From Chryseobacterium sp. OV279 (lineage in GTDB: Bacteria; Bacteroidota; Bacteroidia; Flavobacteriales; Weeksellaceae): DNA of 64,000 bases. The notes below the pieces were generated by a model that did no database searches, was not told the origin of the DNA, and was given only the letters and a program-made list of their open reading frames with translations. The stretch spans positions 524,371 through 588,370 of the forward strand of contig NZ_FQUD01000002.1 in NCBI RefSeq assembly GCF_900128945.1, given 5' to 3'. The position numbers and the translations under genes were made by a program. This document shows, one piece after another, positions 26,742-35,754 of this stretch. Position 1 is the stretch's first letter; each line of letters begins with the position of its first letter.

Positions 26742-26777
26742 AAAAAGCCTGCACTCAGATATGAATGCAGGCTTTTT
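26742..26777 (+). terminator. Terminator between convergent DUF808 and HExxH genes
   Basis: A perfect 12-bp stem AAAAAGCCTGCA with its complement, with a 12-nt loop and flanking A and T runs, can serve both converging genes. Confidence 0.88.
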
Positions 26778-26781
26778 TATA

Positions 26782-27792
26782 TTATTTTTTCAGATTTGAC
26801 CTGATTAATTCAATGATGGTTACCGACTTTGTTCCAAACATATTTTTGACCCAGAATTCTGATGCCTGTTGCCGCTCCAGAATTAGAAAAAGGGCCAGAC
26901 CTTCTTCCTGTGACCACCATCTTCCATTTCTCCTGACTCCCTTTATGACTGTTTCCAGATCTGTTTTACCTCCTTCAGGATGAATAAGCCATTGATACAT
27001 TGAATATTGCCCGAGACCTTCCATGGTAAGAAACAGATCATCCATTGCTGCCAGAGTCTTGTATTTCCCTGTTAAATATTTTTTTTGTCTTTTATCCATC
27101 AGGTTCAGGCCTTTTAACAGCTCTTCCTGATCAAGTTCTTTATTGGAAATACTATTATAGAAGGTACTTACTTCAGCATTAAACAGGTTAACATATTCTT
27201 TATTCTGGCTGAAAATATTCTGAAGCATATCATCATTGGTATTGACTCCAAAATTATGTTCCTTTTCATATCGGGTAATTTTTATTCCAAAATTCAGCAT
27301 TTGCTGCGAATGGGAAAATTCATGAAGAAATACCCCGGTAATTAAATTGTCCAATCCGAGTTCCTTGCTTTCTACGCCTGCTTTTTTCCAGAAACTGGGA
27401 AGAGGCATCACGAAAAAAGAATGATTTGCTGTACCGGGAATCTCGGAAGCATAAGAGGTGATACCTACCGGAATAGAATCTTTGTTGGGTAAAGTAATTT
27501 TGCCATGGTGAAGGGCCTTTTTCCAGGTTAATTTTAAATTTAAAAGGCTGGGTCCATTAATATTTTCCCCCTTATTTATAGTAACTGTAGAAGTTGAATA
27601 CACATAGTTTTCATCAAAGAATATAAATTCTACAGGCGTTATGGAGTCAATTTTATAAATATTCTGATAAACCAATATCCATGCGGAAAACCAATGGGTC
27701 ACTGTCTTTTGAAATTCTTCATTCGGAGTGCTCTGTCCCAATGTTTTGGCTTGGAAAATAAGAAGTACCAGAAAAAAGTATATTTTCTTCAT
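26782..27792 (-). CDS. Exported HExxH protein, putative metallopeptidase
   Basis: From the ATG at 27792 the product has 336 residues with a signal peptide (about 1-19, ending TLGQ). I do not recognise the family. HEFSH (about 165-169, in FLHEFSHSQQ) fits the HExxH zinc motif, and Glu or His residues downstream could be the third ligand. The protein is otherwise soluble and mixed alpha/beta. The 47-codon extension upstream was rejected because it overlaps the promoter region and precedes a clear export signal. Peptidase activity is an inference from one motif. Confidence 0.65.
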   Translation of the reverse strand: MKKIYFFLVLLIFQAKTLGQSTPNEEFQKTVTHWFSAWILVYQNIYKIDSITPVEFIFFDENYVYSTSTVTINKGENINGPSLLNLKLTWKKALHHGKITLPNKDSIPVGITSYASEIPGTANHSFFVMPLPSFWKKAGVESKELGLDNLITGVFLHEFSHSQQMLNFGIKITRYEKEHNFGVNTNDDMLQNIFSQNKEYVNLFNAEVSTFYNSISNKELDQEELLKGLNLMDKRQKKYLTGKYKTLAAMDDLFLTMEGLGQYSMYQWLIHPEGGKTDLETVIKGVRRNGRWWSQEEGLALFLILERQQASEFWVKNMFGTKSVTIIELIRSNLKK

Positions 27793-27898
27793 ATGTGTTG
27801 GATTGTGTGAAAAGCCAATATACAAAATATTACTATAAAGAAAGAGTTCGTAATTCCGGTTATTGATGAAGATAAAATCAAACCCCTTAAAACAAAAA

Positions 27899-27922
27899 AG
27901 TCGGAAGAAAAATCCTCCGACT
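27899..27922 (-). terminator. Terminator of the grpE-dnaJ operon
   Basis: AGTCGGA/TCCGACT stem, with a T run on the minus strand, 30 nt past the dnaJ stop. Confidence 0.85.
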
Positions 27923-27951
27923 ACAACTGCCATAAGGCCTTATAATATATC

Positions 27952-29073
27952 TTAGTTGAATAAGTCTTTCACTTTATCGAAGAAAGTTTTTTCCTTCCCG
28001 GAAGGTTCTGCAACCATTTCTCCGCTTGACATCTGTTTTTCAAAGAAATCTTTCTGATCCTTTGTCAGTTTTTGCGGGGTCCATACATTGATGTGGATGA
28101 ACATATCACCTTTTCCATAGCTATCGATGCTTGGAAGGCCTTTCCCGGCCAGTCTAAGGATCTTTCCGGACTGTGTCCCCGGATCAATGGTAATTTTAAC
28201 TTTACCACCTACCGTTGGCACCTCTTTCTTGGTTCCTAAAGCGGCTTCAGCAAATGAAATATATAATTCCTGATGAAGATTGTCACCTTCTCTCTTGATT
28301 GTCTTATCTACTTCCTCCTCAATGATTACCAATAAATCACCCGGAATTCCTCCGAATGGCGCATCATTTCCTTTTCCTCTTACATTCAGCTGGATGCCGT
28401 CTCTTGCACCCGCCGGAATATTGATTGAGATTTCCTCTTCATCTTTGATCAGTCCCTGTGCATTGGCACCCGCTGGAATTTTATCGGCTACTTTACCGAT
28501 TCCCTGACAGGTTCCACACGTAGTCTGTGTCTGCATCTGTCCGAACATTGTATTCATAACCTTTAGCTGAACACCGGAACCGTTACAGGTAGGACAGATT
28601 TTTGAAGTGGCACCTTCCGCCATCTTCATTTTTTTTACTTTGATGGTTTTTTGCGTTCCGTTCACCATTTCTTCAAGGTTCAGCTTGATTCTGATTCTTA
28701 AATTAGAACCTTTCACCTGCTGACGTCCTCCGCCACCGCCGCCAAAACCACCGAAGCCTCCGCCTCCGAAAATATCTCCAAACTGGCTGAAAATATCTTC
28801 CATGTTCATTCCGCCGCCGAAGCCTCCGCCTCCGAAGCCACCGTTTCCGCCCATTCCGGCATGACCGAACTGGTCGTATCTTGCACGTTTCTGGTCGTCG
28901 CTCAGTACTTCATACGCCTCTGCAGCTTCCTTAAATTTTTCCTCAGCCTCTTTATCACCTGGATTTTTGTCCGGGTGAAATTTGATGGCCATTTTTCGGT
29001 ATGATTTCTTTATCTCTTCGGCCGATGCAGATTTACTGATCTCAAGAACTTCGTAATAATCTCTTTTTGACAT
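27952..29073 (-). CDS. dnaJ: Chaperone protein DnaJ (Hsp40)
   Basis: DnaJ delivers unfolded proteins to DnaK and stimulates its ATPase. The 373-residue protein has the J domain with HPD (about 33-35, FHPDKNPGD), a Gly/Phe-rich linker (about 75-120) and two C-terminal substrate domains. The zinc region is reduced: only two CxxCxGxG motifs, CPTCNGSG and CGTCQGIG, instead of the usual four. They correspond by position to motifs 2 and 3, the pair that forms zinc site II in E. coli DnaJ; site I is missing. Flavobacterial DnaJ proteins often have this form, so it is unlikely to be damage. It is 81 nt downstream of grpE. Confidence 0.96.
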   Translation of the reverse strand: MSKRDYYEVLEISKSASAEEIKKSYRKMAIKFHPDKNPGDKEAEEKFKEAAEAYEVLSDDQKRARYDQFGHAGMGGNGGFGGGGFGGGMNMEDIFSQFGDIFGGGGFGGFGGGGGGRQQVKGSNLRIRIKLNLEEMVNGTQKTIKVKKMKMAEGATSKICPTCNGSGVQLKVMNTMFGQMQTQTTCGTCQGIGKVADKIPAGANAQGLIKDEEEISINIPAGARDGIQLNVRGKGNDAPFGGIPGDLLVIIEEEVDKTIKREGDNLHQELYISFAEAALGTKKEVPTVGGKVKITIDPGTQSGKILRLAGKGLPSIDSYGKGDMFIHINVWTPQKLTKDQKDFFEKQMSSGEMVAEPSGKEKTFFDKVKDLFN

Positions 29074-29154
29074 AATGCTTATAATTGATTATTGATGAGT
29101 GATTAGTGGTGCAATAATACATCATTAATCAGTCATCATTTATCATTGATATTT

Positions 29155-29691
29155 TTAGTTTCCTGTTACTACTTTTGCAAAACGGATCACTTTATCACTT
29201 AAAGTATATCCTGTTTCAATAACGTCTACGATTTTGCCTTTTAGATCTTCCGATGGTGCAGGAATCTGAGTAATCGCCTCGTGGAAGTCTACATTGAATG
29301 TATCACCTGCTCTTACTTCCATAGGTTTTAAGCCTTTTTCAGTAAGTCTGTTCTTAAATTTCTGATAGATCAGTTCTACACCCTGAAGGTCAGATGAATT
29401 TCCATTTTTAGCAATTTCCTTTAAAGCTCTTTCGAAATCATCCAGAATACCCAGCATAGAAATCATCATATCCTGATTGGCATACTGGAAGAATTCCATC
29501 TTCTCTTTTGCCGTTCTTTTTTTATAATTTTCGAATTCAGCGTACAATCTGATGTAACGGTCTTTTTCTCCTGCCAAAAGTTCCTCTGCAGAAGGTGTCG
29601 CTGTCACATTTTCCTCAGCTGCCACTTCGTTCTGAACATTGTTTTCTTCCTGATTATTGATGCTTTCTTCGTTAATATCCTGATTTTCCAT
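29155..29691 (-). CDS. grpE: Nucleotide exchange factor GrpE
   Basis: GrpE releases ADP from DnaK and works with DnaJ, encoded next. The 178-residue protein has an acidic disordered N-terminus (about 1-35), a long coiled coil (about 40-90, with RYIRLYAEFENYKKRT) and the C-terminal beta domain with HEAITQIP and VIETGYTLSDKVIRFAKV. Length and motifs are normal. No CIRCE-type heat-shock operator was seen upstream; control is probably through the sigma factor or elsewhere. The region upstream is repeat DNA. Confidence 0.96.
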   Translation of the reverse strand: MENQDINEESINNQEENNVQNEVAAEENVTATPSAEELLAGEKDRYIRLYAEFENYKKRTAKEKMEFFQYANQDMMISMLGILDDFERALKEIAKNGNSSDLQGVELIYQKFKNRLTEKGLKPMEVRAGDTFNVDFHEAITQIPAPSEDLKGKIVDVIETGYTLSDKVIRFAKVVTGN

Positions 29692-29820
29692 AATTCAATA
29701 TTTATTTAAATAATTGTTTGACAAAGAACCTGCCAAATAGAAAATATGGACATTAAGGCAGAAAATGAAAACAGAAATTGGCTGTGAATGGTCAATTTTG
29801 CTGGGAAAGAAGGAGGGGAA

Positions 29821-30090
29821 TGTGAAAAGTCAATTTTGCTTCGCAAGTGAATGGTGAATTTGTTGTGTTTGGAAAATTCACGATTTACAATTAAGAATTC
29901 ACTTTATCGTTGTGAAAGGTCAATTTTGCTTCGCAAGTGAATGGTGAATTTGTTGTGTTTGGAAAATTCACGATTTACAATTAAGAATTCACTTTATCGT
30001 TGTGAAAGGTCAATTTTGCTGCGCAAGTCAATGGTGAATTTGTTGCGTTTAGAAAATCCACGATTTACAATTTAGAATTCACTTTACTGT
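29821..30090. repeat. Three exact-period 90-bp tandem repeats
   Basis: Units at 29821-29910, 29911-30000 and 30001-30090 are each 90 bp. Units 1 and 2 differ at one position; unit 3 has several changes. Each unit contains TTCGCAAGTGAATGGTGAAT (unit 3 varies), shared with the long dispersed repeat family, then CACGATTTACAATT and GAATTCACTTTA. A partial unit lies at 29783-29800. The segment lies between grpE (start side) and the metal transporter stop, in non-coding DNA. Confidence 0.92.
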
Positions 30091-30105
30091 TCACGATTCA
30101 CTTTT

Positions 30106-31437
30106 TTATCCGGCAAATGTCTGATACAGTAAGTACAGGTTTAATACAATAATCACTACAGAAATAACCCAGACACTTATTTTTAAAATAGGTTTATTCA
30201 CGAATTCTCCCATTTTGGCTTTGTCATTGGTGAACATGACCAGAGGAACTACCGCAAAACTAAGCTGCATGGATAAAATTACCTGACTTAAAACCAACAA
30301 ATCTGTGGTTCCCTGTTCTCCATAAATGATAGCAACTATTAAAGCAGGAATCACAGCAATAAGCCTGGTGATTAGTCTTCTTAACCATGGTTTTAAACGG
30401 ATGTTTAAAAAACCTTCCATGACGATCTGCCCTGCAAGTGTTCCCGTAAGCGTTGAGTTTTGTCCCGATGCCAGCAAAGCAATCGCAAAGGCAATACTTG
30501 CCATGGAAGCCCCTAAAATTGGAGTCAACATTTTGTAGGCATCGTGAATATCCGCTACGTGTTTATTTCCGGTGGTATGAAAAGTAGCAGCAGCCAGGAT
30601 AAGAATCGCAGCGTTGATAAAGAAAGCCAGCATCAGAGAAACGGTACTGTCTAAGGTGGCGAACTTGATGGCTTCTTTTTTCCCTTCTTTGTTACGCTCA
30701 TAATCTCTCGTCTGAACAATACTGCTGTGCAGATACAAGTTATGAGGCATAACGGTAGCTCCCAAAATTCCGATGGCGATATAGAGCATTGCCGGGTTTT
30801 GAATAATCTCTTTTTTAGGAACCAGTCCTCCAAGAATTTCATTAAAAGCAGGCTGTGAAATCACAATTTCATAGATAAAACAGGCCAGAATAATAAAGAT
30901 AAGTCCGCCTACAATGCTTTCTATCCATCGGAAACCTTTAGCCTGAAGCAAGAGAATAATCAGAACGTCTACCGTTGTGATGACAATTCCCCAGGTCAGC
31001 GGAATATGGAATAAGAGGTTTAGAGCGATGGCAGAACCTATCACCTCCGCGAGATCACAGGCGGCGATGGCTATTTCACAGAATACCCACAGGATAAAAT
31101 TTGTGGTAGGGTTGAAGTGGTCGCGACAGGCTTGTGCGAGATCCCTTTCGGCAACAACACCCAATTTTACAGACAGGTGCTGCAAAACCATTGCAAAAAT
31201 ATTTGAGATAAGAATTACCGAAAGCAGGGTGTACCCGAATTGAGCTCCTCCCGCAATGTCGGTAGCCCAGTTTCCCGGATCCATATAGCCTACGGCAATC
31301 ATCAGTCCCGGACCTGCAAATGCTAGATATTTTCTCCAGAAAGAACCTTTTCTGGGAACTTTTATGGAGGAGTATACCTCTGGTAATGAGTGGGAAGTTT
31401 TATCTTTACGCCAGGCGTTATTTAAATTGAAATTCAT
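30106..31437 (-). CDS. mntH: Nramp-family divalent metal transporter
   Basis: The 443-residue inner-membrane protein imports manganese (and possibly iron) with protons. It has about eleven helices. The metal-binding motifs are intact: DPGNW in helix 1 (about residue 52) and MPHN in helix 6 (about 235). The family, not the sequence, gives the metal preference. A -7 box and an operator-like dyad (TGTTAG-N6-CTAACA) sit just before the start, which fits repression by a metal-sensing DtxR/MntR-type regulator; none is encoded nearby. Confidence 0.93.
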   Translation of the reverse strand: MNFNLNNAWRKDKTSHSLPEVYSSIKVPRKGSFWRKYLAFAGPGLMIAVGYMDPGNWATDIAGGAQFGYTLLSVILISNIFAMVLQHLSVKLGVVAERDLAQACRDHFNPTTNFILWVFCEIAIAACDLAEVIGSAIALNLLFHIPLTWGIVITTVDVLIILLLQAKGFRWIESIVGGLIFIILACFIYEIVISQPAFNEILGGLVPKKEIIQNPAMLYIAIGILGATVMPHNLYLHSSIVQTRDYERNKEGKKEAIKFATLDSTVSLMLAFFINAAILILAAATFHTTGNKHVADIHDAYKMLTPILGASMASIAFAIALLASGQNSTLTGTLAGQIVMEGFLNIRLKPWLRRLITRLIAVIPALIVAIIYGEQGTTDLLVLSQVILSMQLSFAVVPLVMFTNDKAKMGEFVNKPILKISVWVISVVIIVLNLYLLYQTFAG

Positions 31438-31440
31438 AAA

Positions 31441-31464
31441 TGTTAGAAATGACTAACAAATTTA
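31441..31464 (-). promoter_or_regulatory. -7 box with overlapping operator-like dyad for the metal transporter
   Basis: The minus strand carries TAAATTTG (31457-31464), a TAnnTTTG box. It overlaps the perfect 6-bp dyad TGTTAG-N6-CTAACA (31441-31458), which covers the expected transcription start and ends 4 nt before the start codon. The TTAG...CTAA core resembles DtxR-family operators. Confidence 0.55.
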
Positions 31465-31503
31465 CTTAAATAAATGTAAATACGAAAGTCGGTGACAAAA
31501 AAA

Positions 31504-31527
31504 ATCCCGAAAACTAATTTTCGGGAT
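31504..31527 (-). terminator. Terminator of the DUF937-OmpA gene
   Basis: Perfect ATCCCGAAA/TTTCGGGAT stem, followed on the minus strand by a long T run. Confidence 0.88.
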
Positions 31528-31551
31528 CCTATTTTTAAAGATTCTAAAGAT

Positions 31552-32850
31552 CTATTTTGCAAATCTCACAGCCATTTTTCTGTCTGCAGCTCTTTCTGCA
31601 TCAGAAGCTTTAGCGTCTACTTTAGCATATTTACTTCCGTAACCTTCAGCTTCTAAAACCTGAGCTCCAACGCCAGCTTTAGCTAAAGCACCTTTGATAA
31701 ATTCAGCTCTTGATTTAGACAATTTTACATTGCTTGCTTCATTTCCTGTCTTATCAGTATATCCTCCGATTTTGATTTTTGCATCCGGGAATGCTTTTAA
31801 AATAGCAACCAGGTTGTCAAGCTGACCCTGAGAACCAGCTTCTAGTTCAGTAGCACTTCCAATTTTGAAGTTTACATGGTCAAAATCATACCACTTATCT
31901 TTTAATGCGGCATCATCAGCTGCATTTTTATAGTTACCGGATTTCAGGAAAGTAATCATCTGATCTTCCATACCTCCTTTGTAACCTTTCAGCATAACTC
32001 CGTTAAGATCGATGTTTTCATCTGTCTTAGCCGCTGGTGTAGTGGTAGCAGAAGTATCTGCCGGAGTGGTGGTAGCTGCTGTATCTGTTTTGGCAGCTGT
32101 AGAATCAGTGGTTGTAGTGGTCGTTGTCGTCTGTTTCTTTTCACATTGTTTCCAAAGGAAATAACCAGCGGCAATTAAAAGTAAAAGCGGAAGCAACCAT
32201 TTCCAGATTGAACCTCCGCCTTCATTATTATTTCTGTCAGGATTGGTTCCTGCAGCTGTAGTACTTCTTGTAACTTCTATTTTAGGCTCTTCCGGTTTTG
32301 GAGCTGCTTCTGCATGAGAAGTTGTAGAACCTCCGCCAAACCAGCTTCCTAAATTCAGAGATGCCAGAGAAAGTCCTGCGGGAAGAAGTGAAGAAACAAT
32401 TCCTTTCTGCTCACCCAACAGGTTTGAAATACCTGATTTGTCTAAATTATTATCAGCAGCATATTTTCCGATAGACCCTACCGTAGCTCCTGTTACCAAA
32501 TTAAGCAGTGAACTGGAAGAGTTATTGCTGATTCCTGCATAGGTAGCAATAGCATTCACAATTCCACTGATTTTGTCTCCAAAAATAGAAGTCAGCAATG
32601 TAGAAATAACAGGGCTGCTGGATGCACCACCTATTAAATTTCCTAAAATTCCGCTCGACGAGGCATTGGTTATTGCATCCAAAACTCCCGGGTTATCAGA
32701 ATTATTTGCCAGTCCTCCTACAACCGCAGGAAGTATACCTCCAATTGCTTTTGAAATACCGGATTCACTTTCTCCAAACTGTGAAGCTGCTTGTGAAACC
32801 AAAGCGGGACCTAATTGTCCTTTAATTAAATCAATGACATTTAAAGACAT
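31552..32850 (-). CDS. DUF937 - membrane helix - OmpA-domain protein
   Basis: The 432-residue protein has three parts. Residues about 1-170 are a DUF937-like repeat of hydrophobic helices rich in Gly, Ser and Asn (AIGGILPAVVGGLANN and GNLIGGASS). Residues about 215-240 form a membrane helix (WKWLLPLLLLIAAGYFLW) followed by a Thr-rich spacer. Residues about 310-432 are an OmpA domain with GGYTDKTGNEASNVKLSKSRAE-type peptidoglycan-binding residues (Asp and Arg of the NxxLSxxRA motif present). No signal peptide is visible, so the N-terminal domain may lie in the cytoplasm with the OmpA domain reaching the cell wall. This topology is inferred. It is a single gene with a terminator. Confidence 0.85.
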   Translation of the reverse strand: MSLNVIDLIKGQLGPALVSQAASQFGESESGISKAIGGILPAVVGGLANNSDNPGVLDAITNASSSGILGNLIGGASSSPVISTLLTSIFGDKISGIVNAIATYAGISNNSSSSLLNLVTGATVGSIGKYAADNNLDKSGISNLLGEQKGIVSSLLPAGLSLASLNLGSWFGGGSTTSHAEAAPKPEEPKIEVTRSTTAAGTNPDRNNNEGGGSIWKWLLPLLLLIAAGYFLWKQCEKKQTTTTTTTTDSTAAKTDTAATTTPADTSATTTPAAKTDENIDLNGVMLKGYKGGMEDQMITFLKSGNYKNAADDAALKDKWYDFDHVNFKIGSATELEAGSQGQLDNLVAILKAFPDAKIKIGGYTDKTGNEASNVKLSKSRAEFIKGALAKAGVGAQVLEAEGYGSKYAKVDAKASDAERAADRKMAVRFAK

Positions 32851-32968
32851 AATAAATTATTTTTTAGATTAATGTTGAATAAATTTAAACAAAAATCTGT
32901 CCAAAAGTCACTTTTTTTTGAATATTTATTTAATTTCCCACCAGGTTTTTGAAAATCAGCAAGGTTTT

Positions 32969-34444
32969 TTAATAAGCTTTTGCGAATAATACACGTCTAT
33001 TAGACGGCTTTCCGCTCACCATAGAAATACCTTCTTCTACATCATCATCCATAGGAATACATCTGATGGTAGCCTTCGTTTCATCCTTGATCTGCTCTTC
33101 TTCTTCAGCAGTTCCATCCCAATGTGCGTAGATGAACCCACCTTTTTCTTCAAGAACCTTCTTGAATTCTTCGTAAGTATCCACTCTTGTGATGTTATCT
33201 TTTCTGAAGTTGAACGCTTTTTCGTAAAGGTCTTTCTGAATAGTCTGCAATAATTCTTCAATATATACATCCACTCCCTCAATAGAGCGAACTTCTTTTG
33301 TTAAATTATCTCTTCTTGCGATTTCAACAGATTTATTTTCAAGATCTCTTGGTCCCATTGCGATTCTTACAGGAACTCCTTTCAGTTCATATTCTGCAAA
33401 TTTCCATCCTGGTTTGTTATGCGTATCGTCATCAAATTTTACAGAGATGCCTTTTGCTTTTAATTTCGCCACGATATCCAGTGCCACTTCGCTGATCTGA
33501 GCCAATTGCTCGTCTCCTTTAAAGATAGGAACGATCACTACCTGAATTGGAGCTAGGGTAGGAGGAAGTACCAGTCCGAAATCGTCGGAATGTGTCATGA
33601 TTAATGCTCCCATCAAACGTGTGGAAGTTCCCCATGAGGTTGCCCATGCATGTTCAATCTTACCTTCTTTATTGGTGAATTTTACGTCGAATGCTTTCGC
33701 GAAATTCTGACCTAAGAAGTGAGAAGTTCCTGCCTGAAGTGCTTTTCCGTCCTGCATCAATGCTTCGATACAATAGGTTTCGTCAGCTCCCGCAAATCTT
33801 TCAGAAGGTGTCTTTAATCCTTTAACAACCGGCATCGCCATGAATTTCTCTGCAAAATCTGCATACACGTCATTCATTTTTTCAGCTTCTTCCACCGCTT
33901 CATCTTTGGTAGCGTGTGCCGTGTGGCCTTCCTGCCATAAGAATTCTGCGGTTCTTAAGAAAAGACGGGTTCTCATTTCCCAACGAACAACGTTTGCCCA
34001 CTGGTTGATCAATATAGGAAGGTCTCTGTAAGACTGAATCCAGTTTTTATATGTATTCCAGATAATTGCTTCAGAAGTAGGACGCACGATAAGCTCTTCT
34101 TCCAGTTTAGCATCCGGATCTACAATCAGTTTGTGCGGATTGTCCGGATCTGTTTTTAATCTATAATGGGTAACTACTGCACATTCTTTAGCAAAACCTT
34201 CTGCATTTTTTTCTTCTGCCTCAAACAGGCTCTTGGGCACAAAAAGCGGGAAATAAGCATTAACGTGACCTGTTTCTTTGAATCTTTTGTCCATTTCATC
34301 ACGCATTTTTTCCCAGATTGCATAGCCGTATGGTTTGATCACCATGCATCCTCGCACTCCAGAGTTTTCAGCTAAGTCAGCTTTTACCACCAACTCATTA
34401 TACCATTTGCTGTAATCTTCGCTTCTTGAGGTTAATTTTGCCAT
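32969..34444 (-). CDS. proS: Prolyl-tRNA synthetase, short (archaeal/eukaryote-like) type
   Basis: The enzyme attaches proline to tRNA-Pro. At 491 residues it is the short type without the bacterial editing insertion, the form usual in Bacteroidetes. Class II motifs are visible: RPTSEAIIW (motif 2 neighbourhood) with [31 protein letters not shown] split across it, and [12 protein letters not shown] near the motif 3 region. The anticodon-binding domain (about 290-390) and a C-terminal domain ending FAKAY follow. It is a single gene. Confidence 0.97.
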   Translation of the reverse strand: MAKLTSRSEDYSKWYNELVVKADLAENSGVRGCMVIKPYGYAIWEKMRDEMDKRFKETGHVNAYFPLFVPKSLFEAEEKNAEGFAKECAVVTHYRLKTDPDNPHKLIVDPDAKLEEELIVRPTSEAIIWNTYKNWIQSYRDLPILINQWANVVRWEMRTRLFLRTAEFLWQEGHTAHATKDEAVEEAEKMNDVYADFAEKFMAMPVVKGLKTPSERFAGADETYCIEALMQDGKALQAGTSHFLGQNFAKAFDVKFTNKEGKIEHAWATSWGTSTRLMGALIMTHSDDFGLVLPPTLAPIQVVIVPIFKGDEQLAQISEVALDIVAKLKAKGISVKFDDDTHNKPGWKFAEYELKGVPVRIAMGPRDLENKSVEIARRDNLTKEVRSIEGVDVYIEELLQTIQKDLYEKAFNFRKDNITRVDTYEEFKKVLEEKGGFIYAHWDGTAEEEEQIKDETKATIRCIPMDDDVEEGISMVSGKPSNRRVLFAKAY

Positions 34445-34478
34445 TATTTTTTAAAATTTTTTTAACTTTTGTACATTA

Positions 34479-34508
34479 TTGTTATCTAAAAATAAAAATC
34501 TATTTTTG
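34479..34508 (+). promoter_or_regulatory. Promoter of the Gly/Trp-rich lipoprotein and OmpP1 genes
   Basis: TTG (34479-34481) is followed after 19 nt by TATTTTTG (34501-34508), one of the best matches in the window to the Bacteroidetes -33/-7 pattern. The leader to the ATG at 34589 would be about 75 nt. Confidence 0.65.
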
Positions 34509-34588
34509 ATAGATTTATTTACCAGTGTTTTGGTACATTTTTGGTACAGATTGCAAATATAATTTAAATTAAAAATCTTTACGTTATC

Positions 34589-35725
34589 ATGAAAAGAAAT
34601 ATACATAAAAATTTGCTCGGTCTGTTAAAGTCCAAAGGGATTTTAGCGATATCGGGTGGATTGCTGCTTGTGTCCTGTGGCGCTCAGATGGGCGGATATA
34701 CAGAGACGGATGGGGTGTACTACGACCCCAATAAAGATACGCTGCCTGAAGGGGTGATCATCAATAACGGCGGAAACAGAGTGGGGGAAAACTATGATTA
34801 TTACCAGGACTCTAATGTGATCCAGAATGCACAGACCAATTCCAGAGAACAGGACAACAGATATGATACTTGGAGTGATAACAACTGGAATACCAATGCT
34901 ACAGACTCAGACTGGGGTGCTTTTGCCGGATCTCAGACCAACTATTACGACAATTCCTGGGGTTCACCTTGGGGATGGTATGGTGGTTATAGCCCTTATT
35001 GGGGCATGAACCGTGGCTGGGGCTGGGGAGGCTCGTTCGGATGGGGTAGCTCATTTGGATGGGGCGGATCCTTCGGCTGGGGCTGGGGAGGCTCTATGGG
35101 CTGGGGCAGTCCTTACTGGGGATACGGATATTCTCCTTATTGGGGCGGATATTATGACCCATTCTGGGGTGGCGGTTACGGTAACCCATATTGGGGCTGG
35201 AACGGCGGCTACTGGGGGAATGGCTACAGACCCATCTACAGAAGAAGTGGCGGTGGCGGATTCAGTAACCCTGGTTTGACCAATAATATTTACAGAAACA
35301 ATAGTTATAACGGAGGTTTCAGAAACAGCAACAATAATGGAATGAATAATTCATCCAATGGCGGCTTCAGAAACGGAAGTACAAACGGAGGTTTCAGAAA
35401 CAGTTCAAACGGTGGTTTTAGAAACAGCAACTCTACTAATAACGGAGGATTCAGACAAGGAAACATGAATGGTGGTTACCGAGGAGGACAACAGTCCGGA
35501 GGATTCCGTAATTCAAATTCTCAACCAAGACCTAATTATAATACACAACCAAGCTATAACAATAACAACAACGGAGGATTCAGATCCAATGATGGTGGCG
35601 GTTTCAGATCAAGCGGAGGTTCTTCCGGTGGTGGTTTTAGAGGCGGCGGTTCTTCAGGTGGTGGAGGCGGTGGCTTCAGATCATCTGGCGGAGGCGGAGG
35701 CGGCGGCTTCAGAGGTGGAAGATAA
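34589..35725 (+). CDS. Gly/Trp/Tyr/Asn-rich low-complexity lipoprotein
   Basis: The 378-residue protein has a lipoprotein signal with lipobox LLLVSCG (Cys near residue 31). A short acidic segment (about 35-115) is followed by a Gly-Trp-Tyr block (about 125-220) with repeats such as GWGGSFGWGSSFGWG and SPYWGGYYDPFWGG. A Gly-Asn-Phe-Arg block (about 230-378) follows, with more than ten GGFR(N/S) units. It resembles no enzyme. The composition is like that of sticky or matrix-forming proteins. It is 29 nt upstream of an OmpP1 gene, so both are probably expressed together. Export to the outer membrane is likely; function is unknown. Confidence 0.85.
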   Translation: MKRNIHKNLLGLLKSKGILAISGGLLLVSCGAQMGGYTETDGVYYDPNKDTLPEGVIINNGGNRVGENYDYYQDSNVIQNAQTNSREQDNRYDTWSDNNWNTNATDSDWGAFAGSQTNYYDNSWGSPWGWYGGYSPYWGMNRGWGWGGSFGWGSSFGWGGSFGWGWGGSMGWGSPYWGYGYSPYWGGYYDPFWGGGYGNPYWGWNGGYWGNGYRPIYRRSGGGGFSNPGLTNNIYRNNSYNGGFRNSNNNGMNNSSNGGFRNGSTNGGFRNSSNGGFRNSNSTNNGGFRQGNMNGGYRGGQQSGGFRNSNSQPRPNYNTQPSYNNNNNGGFRSNDGGGFRSSGGSSGGGFRGGGSSGGGGGGFRSSGGGGGGGFRGGR

Positions 35726-35754
35726 TTTCAAACTTAATAACTATTAAATAAATA

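Noticed and set aside
29821-30090. CRISPR-like array
   Set aside because: The units are 90 bp and contiguous, with no spacer/repeat alternation and no cas genes.
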